DNA from: Candidatus Delongbacteria bacterium
Lineage (GTDB): Bacteria; JAGOEH01
Length of the DNA: 18,084 bases
Assembly: GCA_017997825.1 (NCBI GenBank)
Contig: JAGOEH010000053.1
Coordinates: forward strand, 1-18,084
Direction of reading: 5' to 3'
Shown here: positions 6,893 to 14,476 of the stretch, one piece after another
Layout: the number at the start of each line of letters is the position of its first letter
How positions within the stretch are numbered: the first letter of the stretch is position 1
The notes under the pieces: model-generated
What the model was told of the DNA's origin: nothing
Database searches by the model: none
The model's input: the letters and a program-made list of their open reading frames with translations, nothing else
Made by a program: the position numbers and the translations under genes

Positions 6893-7899
6893 ATACATTC
6901 GGCCGCCTCTTCCGGATCAGCATCCTGGGTGAATCTCATGGCGACTGCATTGGGGTCGTCATTGACGGATGCCGGCCCGGATTGGAACTCTCCGAATCCA
7001 GCTTTACGGCTGATCTGGCCCGCCGCAAAAGCGGACAGCCCGGTACCACCGCCCGCCTCGAGCCGGACCAGCCCATCATCCGTTCCGGCGTATTCAACGG
7101 CCGGACTACCGGCGCCCCCATCCTGATCGAATTCCTCAATACCAATACCCGATCGGGGGATTACCGCTCCCTGATCGCGACCCCTCGTCCCGGCCAGGCC
7201 GATCTCACCGCCCGCTGTAAATATAATACCTTTCATGACTTTCGCGGCGGCGGTCACTTCTCCGGCCGCCTGACCCTGGCCCTGGTAGCCGCCGGCGTCA
7301 TCGCCCGTCTCCATCTGCCCGCTATCTCCATCCAAGCCCATATCCAGGAAATCGGCGGACTCCGCGATTACCAGGATACTCTGGCTCAAGCCCAGCTCGA
7401 TCACGACTCCCTGGGCGGCATCATCGAATGCCAAACCTCCCCCCTCCCCATCGGCCTGGGCGAACCCTTCTTTGATTCCATCGAATCCCTGATCAGCCAC
7501 CTGGTCTTCTCCATTCCCGGCATCAAAGCCATTGAATTCGGTTCCGGATTCCGACTGGCCTCGATGCCCGGCCACCTGGCCAACGATCCCATCATTCAGC
7601 CTAATGGAACAACCTTGAGCAATCATGCCGGCGGAATCAACGGGGGAATCAGCAACGGCAATCCGATCGTATTCCGGGTCGCCGTCAAACCGACACCCTC
7701 CATCGGACGGAAACAGTCCACCCTGAACCTTGAAACCCGCACTATGACGGAACTCGAAATTCAGGGCCGACACGATGCCTGTTTCGCACTCCGAGTGCCG
7801 GTAATACTCGAATCAGTTACCGCCGTCGTACTGGCCGACCTGATGGCCATTACCCAGTCCAACGGCAGCCTCGATTATTTAACCCAATCCTCCCTATAG
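6889..7899 (+). CDS. aroC: Chorismate synthase, short divergent type with a catalytic His replaced by Gln
   Basis: Eliminates phosphate from EPSP to give chorismate, needing reduced FMN. The 336 residues show GESHG at 14-18 (first catalytic His17), a KSGQPGTT loop, RPGQAD at 100-105, GGGHFSGR at 120-127, SNHAGGINGGISNG from 244, VAVKPTPSI, and GRHDAC at 293-298. The GGGHFSGR wording (instead of GGGRSSAR) and the length below the usual 350-390 place it in the shorter branch I associate with Clostridia-like enzymes. The unusual point is Gln103: in characterised enzymes the RPxHAD motif supplies the second invariant catalytic His, and here the codon is CAG. The start is the ATG in the ATGA overlap with aroA; the frame is open 24 codons further upstream, but that part is aroA coding sequence and does not resemble chorismate synthase. 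Confidence 0.93.
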   Translation: MNTFGRLFRISILGESHGDCIGVVIDGCRPGLELSESSFTADLARRKSGQPGTTARLEPDQPIIRSGVFNGRTTGAPILIEFLNTNTRSGDYRSLIATPRPGQADLTARCKYNTFHDFRGGGHFSGRLTLALVAAGVIARLHLPAISIQAHIQEIGGLRDYQDTLAQAQLDHDSLGGIIECQTSPLPIGLGEPFFDSIESLISHLVFSIPGIKAIEFGSGFRLASMPGHLANDPIIQPNGTTLSNHAGGINGGISNGNPIVFRVAVKPTPSIGRKQSTLNLETRTMTELEIQGRHDACFALRVPVILESVTAVVLADLMAITQSNGSLDYLTQSSL

Positions 7900-7922
7900 A
7901 CCTCAGAAAGGGGTATCATCCC

Positions 7923-8975
7923 ATGCTCCAACAAATCCGAGATCAGATCGATCGGCTCGATAATGAGCTGCTTAAACTGCTCGATCAGCGCATGCAGCTT
8001 TCTCTAAAAGCCAAACGCTGTAAAAACGAAGTGGAAGATAAAATCCGGGAATCGGAAGTCCTGGAAAAAGTCAAAAATTATCCCCTGCGCCTGATCGACA
8101 AAGAGTTCTGCGAAAAGCTTTTTGTGGACATCATCGCCGAAAGCAAACGGATTCAGCACAACGAGTACGACCTGATCGGCTTCCAGGGTGAACACGGGGC
8201 GTATGGCGAAGTCGCCGCCGGGCAGTGGGATAATACCATGATTCCCATTCCTTGCCCCGAATTCGCCGATGTGTTTAATCTGGTCTCCGACGGGGTCCTG
8301 GAATACGGGATTGTTCCGGTGGAAAACACCTTGGGCGGCGTGGTCGGCGAGGTCAATGAGCTGCTGCTGGAAACCAACCTGGTGGTGGTCGGGGAGATTG
8401 AGCTGCCGATCCGTCACTGCCTGCTGACTCTGCCCGAGACCGATCACCGGGAGATTCGAACCATCTATTCCCATACCCAGGCCCTGGCCCAATGCCGTAA
8501 TTTTCTAATCCGGAACAAGCTGGAGCCCAAACCCTATTATGACACGGCCGGCGCGGCCCGCATGCTCAGCACAGAGCGTCCCAAAGCCTCAGCCGCCATT
8601 GCCAGCAATTTTTGCGCCGATCTGTATAACCTCGAAATCCTGAAAGAGGATATCCAGGATCATACCAACAATATCACCCGATTCCTGATCCTGGCCCGGG
8701 AAAAACAAGCCCAGCCCGGCAACAAATGCTCCATCGTCTTCTCCACCTGCCATAAGGCCGGCACCCTGTTCAAGGTGCTCGAAGATTTTGCCATGGAATC
8801 CATCAATCTGACCCGTATCGAATCATTCCCTTCCGATCCCGGCGAATACGCCTTCTTCCTCGATTTTCTCGGATCCGATCAATCGGAACCCGTCCGCCGG
8901 ATTCTGGATAAGCTCCAACAGGATACCAGTCAGTTCAAACTGCTGGGCTGCTATCAGGAAAGGAAAGTCCAATGA
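7923..8975 (+). CDS. pheA: Chorismate mutase / prephenate dehydratase (P-protein)
   Basis: Converts chorismate to prephenate and then to phenylpyruvate, the precursor of phenylalanine. The 350 residues contain an AroQ-type helical chorismate mutase (about 1-80, with DRLDNELLKLLDQRM), a prephenate dehydratase domain (about 83-262; GFQGEHGAYGEVAA, VPVENTLGG, SHTQALAQC, NNITRFLIL with the catalytic Thr-Arg-Phe) and a C-terminal ACT domain (about 265-345) expected to bind phenylalanine. The ACT hallmark usually written ESRP reads ESFP here. Because the DAHP synthase lacks a regulatory domain, this ACT domain is the only recognisable feedback module in the operon. AAAGGGG lies about ten bases before the ATG; the 23-base gap to aroC is the largest in the operon. 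The stop overlaps tyrA as ATGA. Confidence 0.95.
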   Translation: MLQQIRDQIDRLDNELLKLLDQRMQLSLKAKRCKNEVEDKIRESEVLEKVKNYPLRLIDKEFCEKLFVDIIAESKRIQHNEYDLIGFQGEHGAYGEVAAGQWDNTMIPIPCPEFADVFNLVSDGVLEYGIVPVENTLGGVVGEVNELLLETNLVVVGEIELPIRHCLLTLPETDHREIRTIYSHTQALAQCRNFLIRNKLEPKPYYDTAGAARMLSTERPKASAAIASNFCADLYNLEILKEDIQDHTNNITRFLILAREKQAQPGNKCSIVFSTCHKAGTLFKVLEDFAMESINLTRIESFPSDPGEYAFFLDFLGSDQSEPVRRILDKLQQDTSQFKLLGCYQERKVQ

Positions 8976-9748
8976 AAATCGTGGTGATCGGAACCGGCCA
9001 TATGGGGCTGTGGCTGGCTGAAACTTTGGCCCGGAGCCATCAGGTGGCCGTCTTTGATATCGATCCGGACAAAACCCGGAACCTGCCCATCTACCTGACC
9101 CGCTTGGAAACCCTGAATCAGGTCCACGAGTTCAAACCCTGGATGCTGATCAATGCTGTTACCCTATCCGCCACCCTGTCGGTATTCCAGGAGATCCTGC
9201 CCTATGTCCCCGAAGAAACCATTCTGTGCGATATCGCCTCGGTCAAAAGCGGATTCCATGAGTTCTATCTCTCGACCGGGCGGCGTTTTGTGTCGGTCCA
9301 CCCCATGTTCGGCCCCACCTTCGCCAACCTGCAGCAGCTTCAAAACGAAAATGCCGTGATCATCACCGAGTCCGACCAGGAAGGCACGGCCCTCTTCTTC
9401 AAACTATTCACCGAACTGAAACAGAATATTTTCGAATACAGTTTTGAAGAGCATGACCGGATCATCTCCTACTCGCTTTCCATTCCCTTCATCTCCACCA
9501 TGGTTTTTGCAGCCTGCATGAACAACAAGGCCGTGCCGGGAACTACCTTCAAAAAACACCTCAATATCGCCCAGGGACTCCTGTCTGAATCGGACAACCT
9601 GCTGGCTGAAATCCTGTTCAATCCATTCACCGTCGAACAAATTGAAAAGATCAATTCACGTCTTACCTATCTGACGCATATCATCAAAGACCGGGATTTC
9701 GAAGAGATGCAGAAGTTTTTCAACCGGTTGCGGGATAATGTAAAATAG
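8972..9748 (+). CDS. tyrA: Prephenate dehydrogenase, short Bacteroidota-like form
   Basis: Oxidatively decarboxylates prephenate to 4-hydroxyphenylpyruvate for tyrosine. The 258-residue protein starts with a Rossmann loop GTGHMG (8-13) and an acidic residue after beta-2 (FDID) that suggests NAD rather than NADP. It then has SVHPMFGPTFAN with the catalytic-site His, EEHDRIISYSLSIPF and a PGTTFKKH stretch. The wording and the short length, without an ACT domain, match the single-domain TyrA of Bacteroidota. The SHLPH motif of many TyrA proteins is SLSIPF here, which is normal for that branch as I recall it. AGGAAA precedes the ATG, which lies inside the pheA stop (ATGA), implying coupled translation. 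It is last in the operon and is followed by an AT-rich spacer and the terminator. Confidence 0.93.
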   Translation: MKIVVIGTGHMGLWLAETLARSHQVAVFDIDPDKTRNLPIYLTRLETLNQVHEFKPWMLINAVTLSATLSVFQEILPYVPEETILCDIASVKSGFHEFYLSTGRRFVSVHPMFGPTFANLQQLQNENAVIITESDQEGTALFFKLFTELKQNIFEYSFEEHDRIISYSLSIPFISTMVFAACMNNKAVPGTTFKKHLNIAQGLLSESDNLLAEILFNPFTVEQIEKINSRLTYLTHIIKDRDFEEMQKFFNRLRDNVK

Positions 9749-9777
9749 GGGTTAAAAATAGGGAATACAAAATATAA

Positions 9778-9814
9778 ACCCGGGATTCGGTTGATCGATC
9801 AGCCGAATCCGGGT
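9778..9814. terminator. Long inverted repeat, probable bidirectional terminator
   Basis: ACCCGGGATTCGGTTGATC and its near-complement GATCAGCCGAATCCGGGT form a stem of about 18 base pairs with one bulged G, one G-T pair in RNA and almost no loop. It lies between convergent tyrA and the dCMP deaminase gene, four bases after the latter's stop. On the minus strand the stem is followed by a T-rich tail (TTTATATTTTG), so termination is best supported for the minus-strand operon; the plus-side tail is weaker. Confidence 0.75.
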
Positions 9815-9818
9815 CAGA

Positions 9819-10283
9819 TTATTGGTCGATGGGGTGAATCTGCCAATCCTTCTGGGGATAGTACTCTTCCAGTTCCCCATCCGGTTTCCGGAGCAGCACC
9901 CGGACAATGTTGGCATTGGCGATCAGGGCTTTGCACTGATGGCAAATGACCTTGTGGCCGACCACATAGATGGTGGCCTGATTGGTGGAATGGCCGTTTC
10001 GGGCCGCCAGGGCGATGGCATTGGATTCGGCGTGCGATCCTACCGCCCGGCACCGCTCCAGTTGAGTCCCGGAGGGAATCTGATGCCGGTCCCGATAGCA
10101 CCATCCGATCTCGAGGCAATTGGGCTGATAACGGGGAGCCCCGTTATAGCCGGTCGATATAATATCTTTATCCTTCACGATAACAGCGCCGACATGGTTC
10201 CGCAGGCAGGAAGACCTGGCCGCGACCGATCGGGCAATATCCAGAAAGTAGTGATCCCAGTCCGGACGCAAAATCGTCGGCAT
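9819..10283 (-). CDS. dCMP deaminase family protein (ComEB-like)
   Basis: Zinc-dependent deamination of a cytosine deoxynucleotide, most likely dCMP to dUMP for dTTP supply. The 154 residues contain VGAVIVKD, TGYNGAP, an ERCRA turn, the zinc/proton-shuttle motif HAESNA (His84, Glu86) and the second zinc motif CHQC (Cys114, Cys117). The family order (Cys-rich loop, PSG, ERCRA, HAE, CxxC) is kept. Two variations stand out: a GS insertion before HAE, where most relatives read CRAVHAE, and Ile in place of the usual Pro before CxxC (ICHQC rather than PCxxC). All metal ligands are present, so activity is plausible. The start codon lies three bases after the metG stop; it is the last gene of the minus-strand run and is followed by the terminator. 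Confidence 0.88.
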   Translation of the reverse strand: MPTILRPDWDHYFLDIARSVAARSSCLRNHVGAVIVKDKDIISTGYNGAPRYQPNCLEIGWCYRDRHQIPSGTQLERCRAVGSHAESNAIALAARNGHSTNQATIYVVGHKVICHQCKALIANANIVRVLLRKPDGELEEYYPQKDWQIHPIDQ

Positions 10284-10286
10284 GAT

Positions 10287-12224
10287 TCAACTTAACCGTT
10301 CTCCGGCAAATCCCGGTTTTTCCGGTATGATCAGGGAAAGTTCACCGGCCCGGTTGCGGGCCGCCAACAGCATGCCTTCCGACATCTCCCCCCTGATTTT
10401 AGCCGGTTTCAGATTATTGACCATAATGACCCGTTTCCCGATCAGGGATTCCGATTGATAATCCTTAGCAATCCCAGCCAGCACCTGTTTTTCGGTTTCG
10501 CCGATCCTCACTTTGAGCTTCAACAGCTTGTCGGAACCGGCCAATGGCGCCGCCTGAACAATTTCAACCACCCTCAGATCCACTTTCCCGAATTCATCCA
10601 GACTGATCAATCCGGCCGGCATCCCGGCGTTATCGGCCTCCGATACCGGGGCTTTGGAGACCGCTTCCGGCATAACCGAAACCTCCGGTTTCTCGATCCT
10701 GGGAAACAGGGGCCGGCTTTCGGTCAGCTCCAGGTTATCCGGCATCCAGCCCGGATCCCCCAGACATTCGAACCGGAACGATTCCCGCTGGTTGGGAAGT
10801 CCTAAACTGCTATAGACCTCAGCCATTTTGGCCGGCATAACCGGATGAAGGTACCCGGCCGCCATCCGCAAGACATTGACCGCGGTATACAATATCTGAT
10901 TGATCCGGTCCATTCGATCCTGTTTGGCCAGTTTCCATGGCGCCGTTTCTTCCAGATACTTGTTGATGGCCCGAATGACCTGCAACGTTTCTTCAATCAT
11001 CAGATTCAGCTTCAATCCGGCTAAAAGACCGGCAATCCGATCCTTCAGCCCGACCGCCAGATTCACTAGATGCTGATCGGCCTCCAGGCCTGCATCGGAA
11101 CGATGTAATCGTCCCTGCAGATAATTAATGGCCATCTTGTTGATCCGGTTGACCAAATTTCCCAAATCATTGGCCAGATCGGAATTGATGCGGTCAATCA
11201 TCACCTCTTCACTGAAATTGGCATCCTGACCCAGGGTCATCTCACGGATCAGGAAATAGCGGAAGGGATCAATTCCATAGCGATCGGCCAGATCAAGGGG
11301 TTTGACCACATTGCCCAAGGACTTGCTCATCTTGGTATCATCGATTAACCACCACCCGTGAGCCAAAATAGCGTGAGGCAGCTCGATCCCCAGGGCTTTC
11401 AGCATGATCGGCCAGTACACGGCATGGGTGGTCAAAATATCCTTGGCCATCAGATGATAATTCGCCGGCCAGACCTGGTTGAACCGCTCAGGATCAGCCA
11501 TATAGCCGGCGCCGGTCGCATACCCCAGCAGGGCATCAAACCAGACATAACAGATATAGTCCGTGTCGAACGGCAGGGGAATTCCCCAGTTCAGACGTTT
11601 GACGGGACGGGAAATGCACAGATCATTCAGAGGCTGCCGCAGGAATCCCAACACCTCGTTCCGTCTCGATTCGGGGACGATAAATCCCGGATGATTCTGA
11701 ATGTGGTCGATCAACCACGTCTGATAACGGCTCATTCGAAAAAAATAATTGATTTCCGATAGGGGCTGGACTTCCCGGTGACAATCAGGACATTTCTGAT
11801 CGACCAGATCTTTTTCGGTCCAGAAGCGTTCACACGGGACGCAATACCAGCCATTGTACTCCGCCTTTTCGATATCGCCCTGATCGAACAACTGCTGCAG
11901 GGCGTGTTGAACAACCCGGCGATGATCCTCTCCGGTCGTCCGGATAAAATAATCGTTTTCGATCCCCAGCTTAACCCAAAGTTCCCTGAAAGATTGCGAC
12001 AGCTCGTCGCAATGGGCCTGGGTCGTCCGGCCGGCTTTGGATGCCGCCTGAACCATCTTTTGACCATGTTCATCGGTTCCGGTCAGCCAATAGGTCGGCC
12101 GCCCCGCCATCTTCTGGTAGCGGGTGATAACATCCGCCAAAATCGTGGAATAGGCATGTCCGATATGGGGTTTATCATTGACATAGTATAGCGGGGTCGT
12201 CATGAAAAATGTATGATCACTCAC
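10287..12224 (-). CDS. metG: Methionyl-tRNA synthetase with C-terminal tRNA-binding domain
   Basis: Charges tRNA-Met with methionine in the cytoplasm. The 645 residues show the class I catalytic domain with HIGH at 20-23, LTGTDEHGQK, a zinc knuckle with Cys128, Cys131, Cys145 and Cys148, and KMSKS at 298-302. An alpha-helical anticodon-binding domain follows (about 370-500), and an EMAP/Trbp111-type OB-fold spans about 540-645 (DLRVVEIV, GSDKLLKLKV, RGEMSEGMLLAA). Length and order match dimeric bacterial MetG. The favoured start is GTG at 12224, with AGGA nine bases upstream, because the seven residues it adds before MTTPLYY match the usual N-terminal strand of MetG; an internal ATG at codon 8 is the alternative. 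The gcvH stop is 12 bases upstream, so it is very likely cotranscribed. Confidence 0.97.
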   Translation of the reverse strand: MSDHTFFMTTPLYYVNDKPHIGHAYSTILADVITRYQKMAGRPTYWLTGTDEHGQKMVQAASKAGRTTQAHCDELSQSFRELWVKLGIENDYFIRTTGEDHRRVVQHALQQLFDQGDIEKAEYNGWYCVPCERFWTEKDLVDQKCPDCHREVQPLSEINYFFRMSRYQTWLIDHIQNHPGFIVPESRRNEVLGFLRQPLNDLCISRPVKRLNWGIPLPFDTDYICYVWFDALLGYATGAGYMADPERFNQVWPANYHLMAKDILTTHAVYWPIMLKALGIELPHAILAHGWWLIDDTKMSKSLGNVVKPLDLADRYGIDPFRYFLIREMTLGQDANFSEEVMIDRINSDLANDLGNLVNRINKMAINYLQGRLHRSDAGLEADQHLVNLAVGLKDRIAGLLAGLKLNLMIEETLQVIRAINKYLEETAPWKLAKQDRMDRINQILYTAVNVLRMAAGYLHPVMPAKMAEVYSSLGLPNQRESFRFECLGDPGWMPDNLELTESRPLFPRIEKPEVSVMPEAVSKAPVSEADNAGMPAGLISLDEFGKVDLRVVEIVQAAPLAGSDKLLKLKVRIGETEKQVLAGIAKDYQSESLIGKRVIMVNNLKPAKIRGEMSEGMLLAARNRAGELSLIIPEKPGFAGERLS

Positions 12225-12236
12225 AATCTCAAATCC

Positions 12237-12614
12237 TCACTTGCCGATAAATGTCTGATACTCATCATAAGTCAGCAGATTATCTAATTCCGACGGATTA
12301 CTCAGTTCAACCTTAATGATCCATCCGCCGTCCATGGCCTGCTTGTTGATCAGCTCGGGCTGGCTTTCCAGTTCCGTATTGACCTCCACCACCTTGCCGG
12401 AAACCGGGGAAAACAGCTCAGACACGGCTTTGACGGCTTCTATCGTTCCAAAGGACTCCATTTGTTTGACCTCTTTCCCGATCTCCGGCAATTGGACAAA
12501 CACGATATCTCCCAACTCACCCTGGGCATAATCGGAGATCCCGATGGTGGCAAAACGGTCTTCCACCATGATCCACTCATGTTCCTTGGTATACTTGCAT
12601 TTCTTCGGATCCAT
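12237..12614 (-). CDS. gcvH: Glycine cleavage system H protein (lipoyl carrier)
   Basis: Carries the aminomethyl group of glycine on a lipoyl arm, and in many bacteria also serves as a lipoate donor. The 125 residues include KEHEW near the N-terminus, GISDYAQGELGDIVFV, and the lipoylation motif ESFGTIEAVKAVSEL with Lys62 as the lipoylated residue. The C-terminal part (LINKQAMDGGWIIKVE) is normal. The frame is open 16 codons further upstream, but the ATG at 12614 has AGGAG five bases before it and yields the standard H-protein N-terminus, so it is taken as the start. No gcvT or gcvP is present nearby. The gene sits between accB and metG, so its cotranscription does not reveal which lipoyl-dependent process it serves. 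Confidence 0.94.
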   Translation of the reverse strand: MDPKKCKYTKEHEWIMVEDRFATIGISDYAQGELGDIVFVQLPEIGKEVKQMESFGTIEAVKAVSELFSPVSGKVVEVNTELESQPELINKQAMDGGWIIKVELSNPSELDNLLTYDEYQTFIGK

Positions 12615-12649
12615 GATCGCTCCTCTCACTGAAAGGTTTTTCGGTTCGG

Positions 12650-12666
12650 CCGCGGTTATCACGCGG
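12650..12666 (-). other. Small GC hairpin between accB and gcvH
   Basis: CCGCG and CGCGG pair around a seven-base loop in the 72-base gap between accB and gcvH, the largest gap inside the minus-strand run. Without a T-tract it is unlikely to stop transcription fully; it might mark a processing or attenuation point. Chance is possible. Confidence 0.25.
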
Positions 12667-12686
12667 GTCCGGCCGATCCGGATCGA

Positions 12687-13169
12687 TTAATCCGGTATGA
12701 TATAAAACAGGGGTTGATTAACCTCAACCATACTCTCATTACTGACGGGGATTTTAACAATCGTCCCGCTGACGTCACTCTCAATCTCATTCATCAGTTT
12801 CATGGCTTCGATGATGCAGATCACCGTCCCGGCTTTGACATGATCGTTCAGCTTGACATAGGGGGAGGCATCCGGAGAGGGTGCCGAATAGAAGGTTCCG
12901 ACCATCGGGGAACGGATGACGGCGTACTGGGAATAATCGGACTCAACCGGTTCCGGAGTGGATTCGGAAGCCGGCCGGGAAACAGGTGGAGAAACCGGCG
13001 GCTCAGCGGCTTGAGCTATCCTGATATCCTGAACCGGATGTGCCGATCTGGAGTTGGCCGAATTTTCTTTGACCACCCTGATTTTCCTGAAGAAGCTCCG
13101 ATACTCGATTTCCTTGAGTTGATGAGTGTCCAGAATTCCGATCAGTTCTTGCAAAAGTTTAAGGCTCAA
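12687..13169 (-). CDS. accB: Biotin carboxyl carrier protein of acetyl-CoA carboxylase
   Basis: Carries CO2 on biotin between biotin carboxylase and carboxyltransferase for malonyl-CoA synthesis. The 160 residues have the AccB layout: an N-terminal helical segment (SLKLLQELIGILDTH and the IEYRS strand), a Pro/Ala/Ser-rich flexible linker (about 45-80), and a biotinyl domain (about 82-160) with the motif IIEAMKLMNEI, Lys124 being the biotinylated residue, and VRSPMVGTFY-like entry wording (VIRSPMVGTFY). The start is a TTG at 13169 with GAAAGGG eight bases upstream; this gives the standard AccB N-terminus, and no ATG is suitably placed. It follows efp by three bases, the familiar efp-accB pairing, but the expected accC is not downstream; gcvH is there instead. 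Confidence 0.94.
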   Translation of the reverse strand: MSLKLLQELIGILDTHQLKEIEYRSFFRKIRVVKENSANSRSAHPVQDIRIAQAAEPPVSPPVSRPASESTPEPVESDYSQYAVIRSPMVGTFYSAPSPDASPYVKLNDHVKAGTVICIIEAMKLMNEIESDVSGTIVKIPVSNESMVEVNQPLFYIIPD

Positions 13170-13172
13170 CGG

Positions 13173-13736
13173 TTATACCCTTTCGATATATTTGCTGGTC
13201 CGGGTATCGACCCGGATCCGTTCACCCGTACTGATAAACAGGGGAACCTGAACTACGGCTCCAGTCTCGAGCTTGGCCGGCTTGGATCCGCCGGAAGCGG
13301 TATCGCCGCGCAGGCCAGGATCGGTTTCCACAATTTCCAGTTCTACAAAATTGGGCAGCTCGATGTCCAGAATCTCACCCGACGAGGATTCAGTCAAAAC
13401 CTCACACACCATGTTTTCCTTCAGGAAAAGGCTGTGATCGCCCACTACATTCCGGGGGAGATGAATCTGATCATAGCTTTCCATATCCATGAAAACGAAC
13501 TCATCGCCGGCCGGATAGAGAAACTGCATTTCACGGGTTTCCAGCCGAGCCACTTCCACCTTTTCACCGGCATTGAAGGTCCGTTCGATCACCTTTTGAC
13601 GGCGGACATTACGCAGCTTGGTCCGCACAAAGGCCCCGCCCTTCCCCGGTTTAACATGCTGAAACTCCGTTATCACATAAATCTCTCCATCCATCTCCAA
13701 AGCCAAACCATTTCTAAAATCGGCTGTCGTCGCCAT
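13173..13736 (-). CDS. efp: Translation elongation factor P
   Basis: Binds the ribosome between P and E sites and relieves stalling at polyproline stretches. At 187 residues it has the usual three beta-barrel domains: KOW-like domain I with the loop HVKPGKGGAF, whose tip Lys32 is the position modified in many bacteria, a central OB domain (about 66-128), and a C-terminal OB domain with GDTASGGSKPAKLETGA and a RVDTRTSKYIER-type ending. No modification enzyme is encoded in the window, so the state of Lys32 is unknown. The ATG overlaps the stop of the upstream TPR gene by one base (TGATG) and has AGGAGG just before it. Many proteins in this window have Pro-Pro pairs, in keeping with a need for EF-P. 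Confidence 0.97.
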   Translation of the reverse strand: MATTADFRNGLALEMDGEIYVITEFQHVKPGKGGAFVRTKLRNVRRQKVIERTFNAGEKVEVARLETREMQFLYPAGDEFVFMDMESYDQIHLPRNVVGDHSLFLKENMVCEVLTESSSGEILDIELPNFVELEIVETDPGLRGDTASGGSKPAKLETGAVVQVPLFISTGERIRVDTRTSKYIERV

Positions 13737-14473
13737 CAGGCCTCCTCATGATTTTTCATTTTTAATTCTTCCAGGCGGCTGCGGATCTCGTCATCCTCGG
13801 GAAATCGTTCCGCCAGATTCTGATACATCCGGTACGCCTCAGGATAATGTCCCTGGTCATAGTATAACCGGGCTAAGGTGCGGGTAATATTTCCATCTCC
13901 CGTCTCCGCTTCATTCCCGTCAGCTCCCAGATCCTTTTCCACCTGGATCTCCTTGAACGCGTTTTTCAATTCACTCAACTCATCGCTATCCAAGCCCAAC
14001 ACACTGACCGATTCGTCCTGTATCGGCGGTTTGAGCTGGACATTCTCTTTGCAGAGCCGTTCCTCCAATTGCCCGATCTGATTGCGAATAGTCGGGCTGA
14101 GGGGATCCAGCTTCATCATTTTTTCATAAAAAGCCATGGCCTGTTCATACTGCTGATCGGAAATCGAAAGATCCGCCAGAAAGGAGAGCACCACCAGATT
14201 ATCGGGGAAATCCTTATACAGCTTAAGGAAAATCTCCCGGGCCCGGGTCAGTTCATTCTTGGCCAGTTTAATCCGGCCCAGTTGAATACGCCCGAAGATA
14301 TTGCCGGGATCGCTCTTCAGAAAATCGCTGCACAGGTCGTCGGCATCCTGCAGCTCATTCTGTTCGAACAACAGGCCGGCCAGGTAAACACTCCAGATGC
14401 TGTCGGGATTTTTGAGCAGAACCGCCTGCAGATGGCGGATTTGATCATCAGGTGAACGCTCGAACCAGATCAT
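13736..14473 (-). CDS. Tetratricopeptide (TPR) repeat protein
   Basis: A 245-residue protein built of helical pairs that read as TPR units, roughly at 26-57, 58-91, 92-125 and 196-229. The TPR-type residues are visible in FGRIQLGRIKLAKNE, LADLSISDQQYEQAMAFYEK and LARLYYDQGHYPEAYRMYQ. An acidic segment rich in Asp and Glu (about 140-195) separates the last unit from the first three. There is no signal peptide or membrane segment, so it is probably a cytoplasmic scaffold. Partners are unknown. The start ATG has GGAG six bases upstream, within the end of the ptb-like gene, and the stop overlaps efp by one base, so its production is tied to EF-P. I recognise no specific family. Confidence 0.85.
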   Translation of the reverse strand: MIWFERSPDDQIRHLQAVLLKNPDSIWSVYLAGLLFEQNELQDADDLCSDFLKSDPGNIFGRIQLGRIKLAKNELTRAREIFLKLYKDFPDNLVVLSFLADLSISDQQYEQAMAFYEKMMKLDPLSPTIRNQIGQLEERLCKENVQLKPPIQDESVSVLGLDSDELSELKNAFKEIQVEKDLGADGNEAETGDGNITRTLARLYYDQGHYPEAYRMYQNLAERFPEDDEIRSRLEELKMKNHEEA

Positions 14474-14476
14474 GGA

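Noticed and set aside
6886-7773. 295-codon open frame on the minus strand opposite aroC
   Set aside because: It lies wholly antisense to a clearly recognised gene; its translation is Gly/Ala/Asp-rich with no family motif. It is open because the codon use of aroC avoids stops in that frame.
12615-12662. Sixteen-codon N-terminal extension of gcvH
   Set aside because: The ATG at 12614 has AGGAG five bases upstream and gives the standard H-protein start; the extension has no family support.
12714-13751. 345-codon open frame on the plus strand opposite accB and efp
   Set aside because: It spans two well-identified genes antisense to both, has no recognisable domain and no good ribosome binding site; it is a codon-bias shadow.
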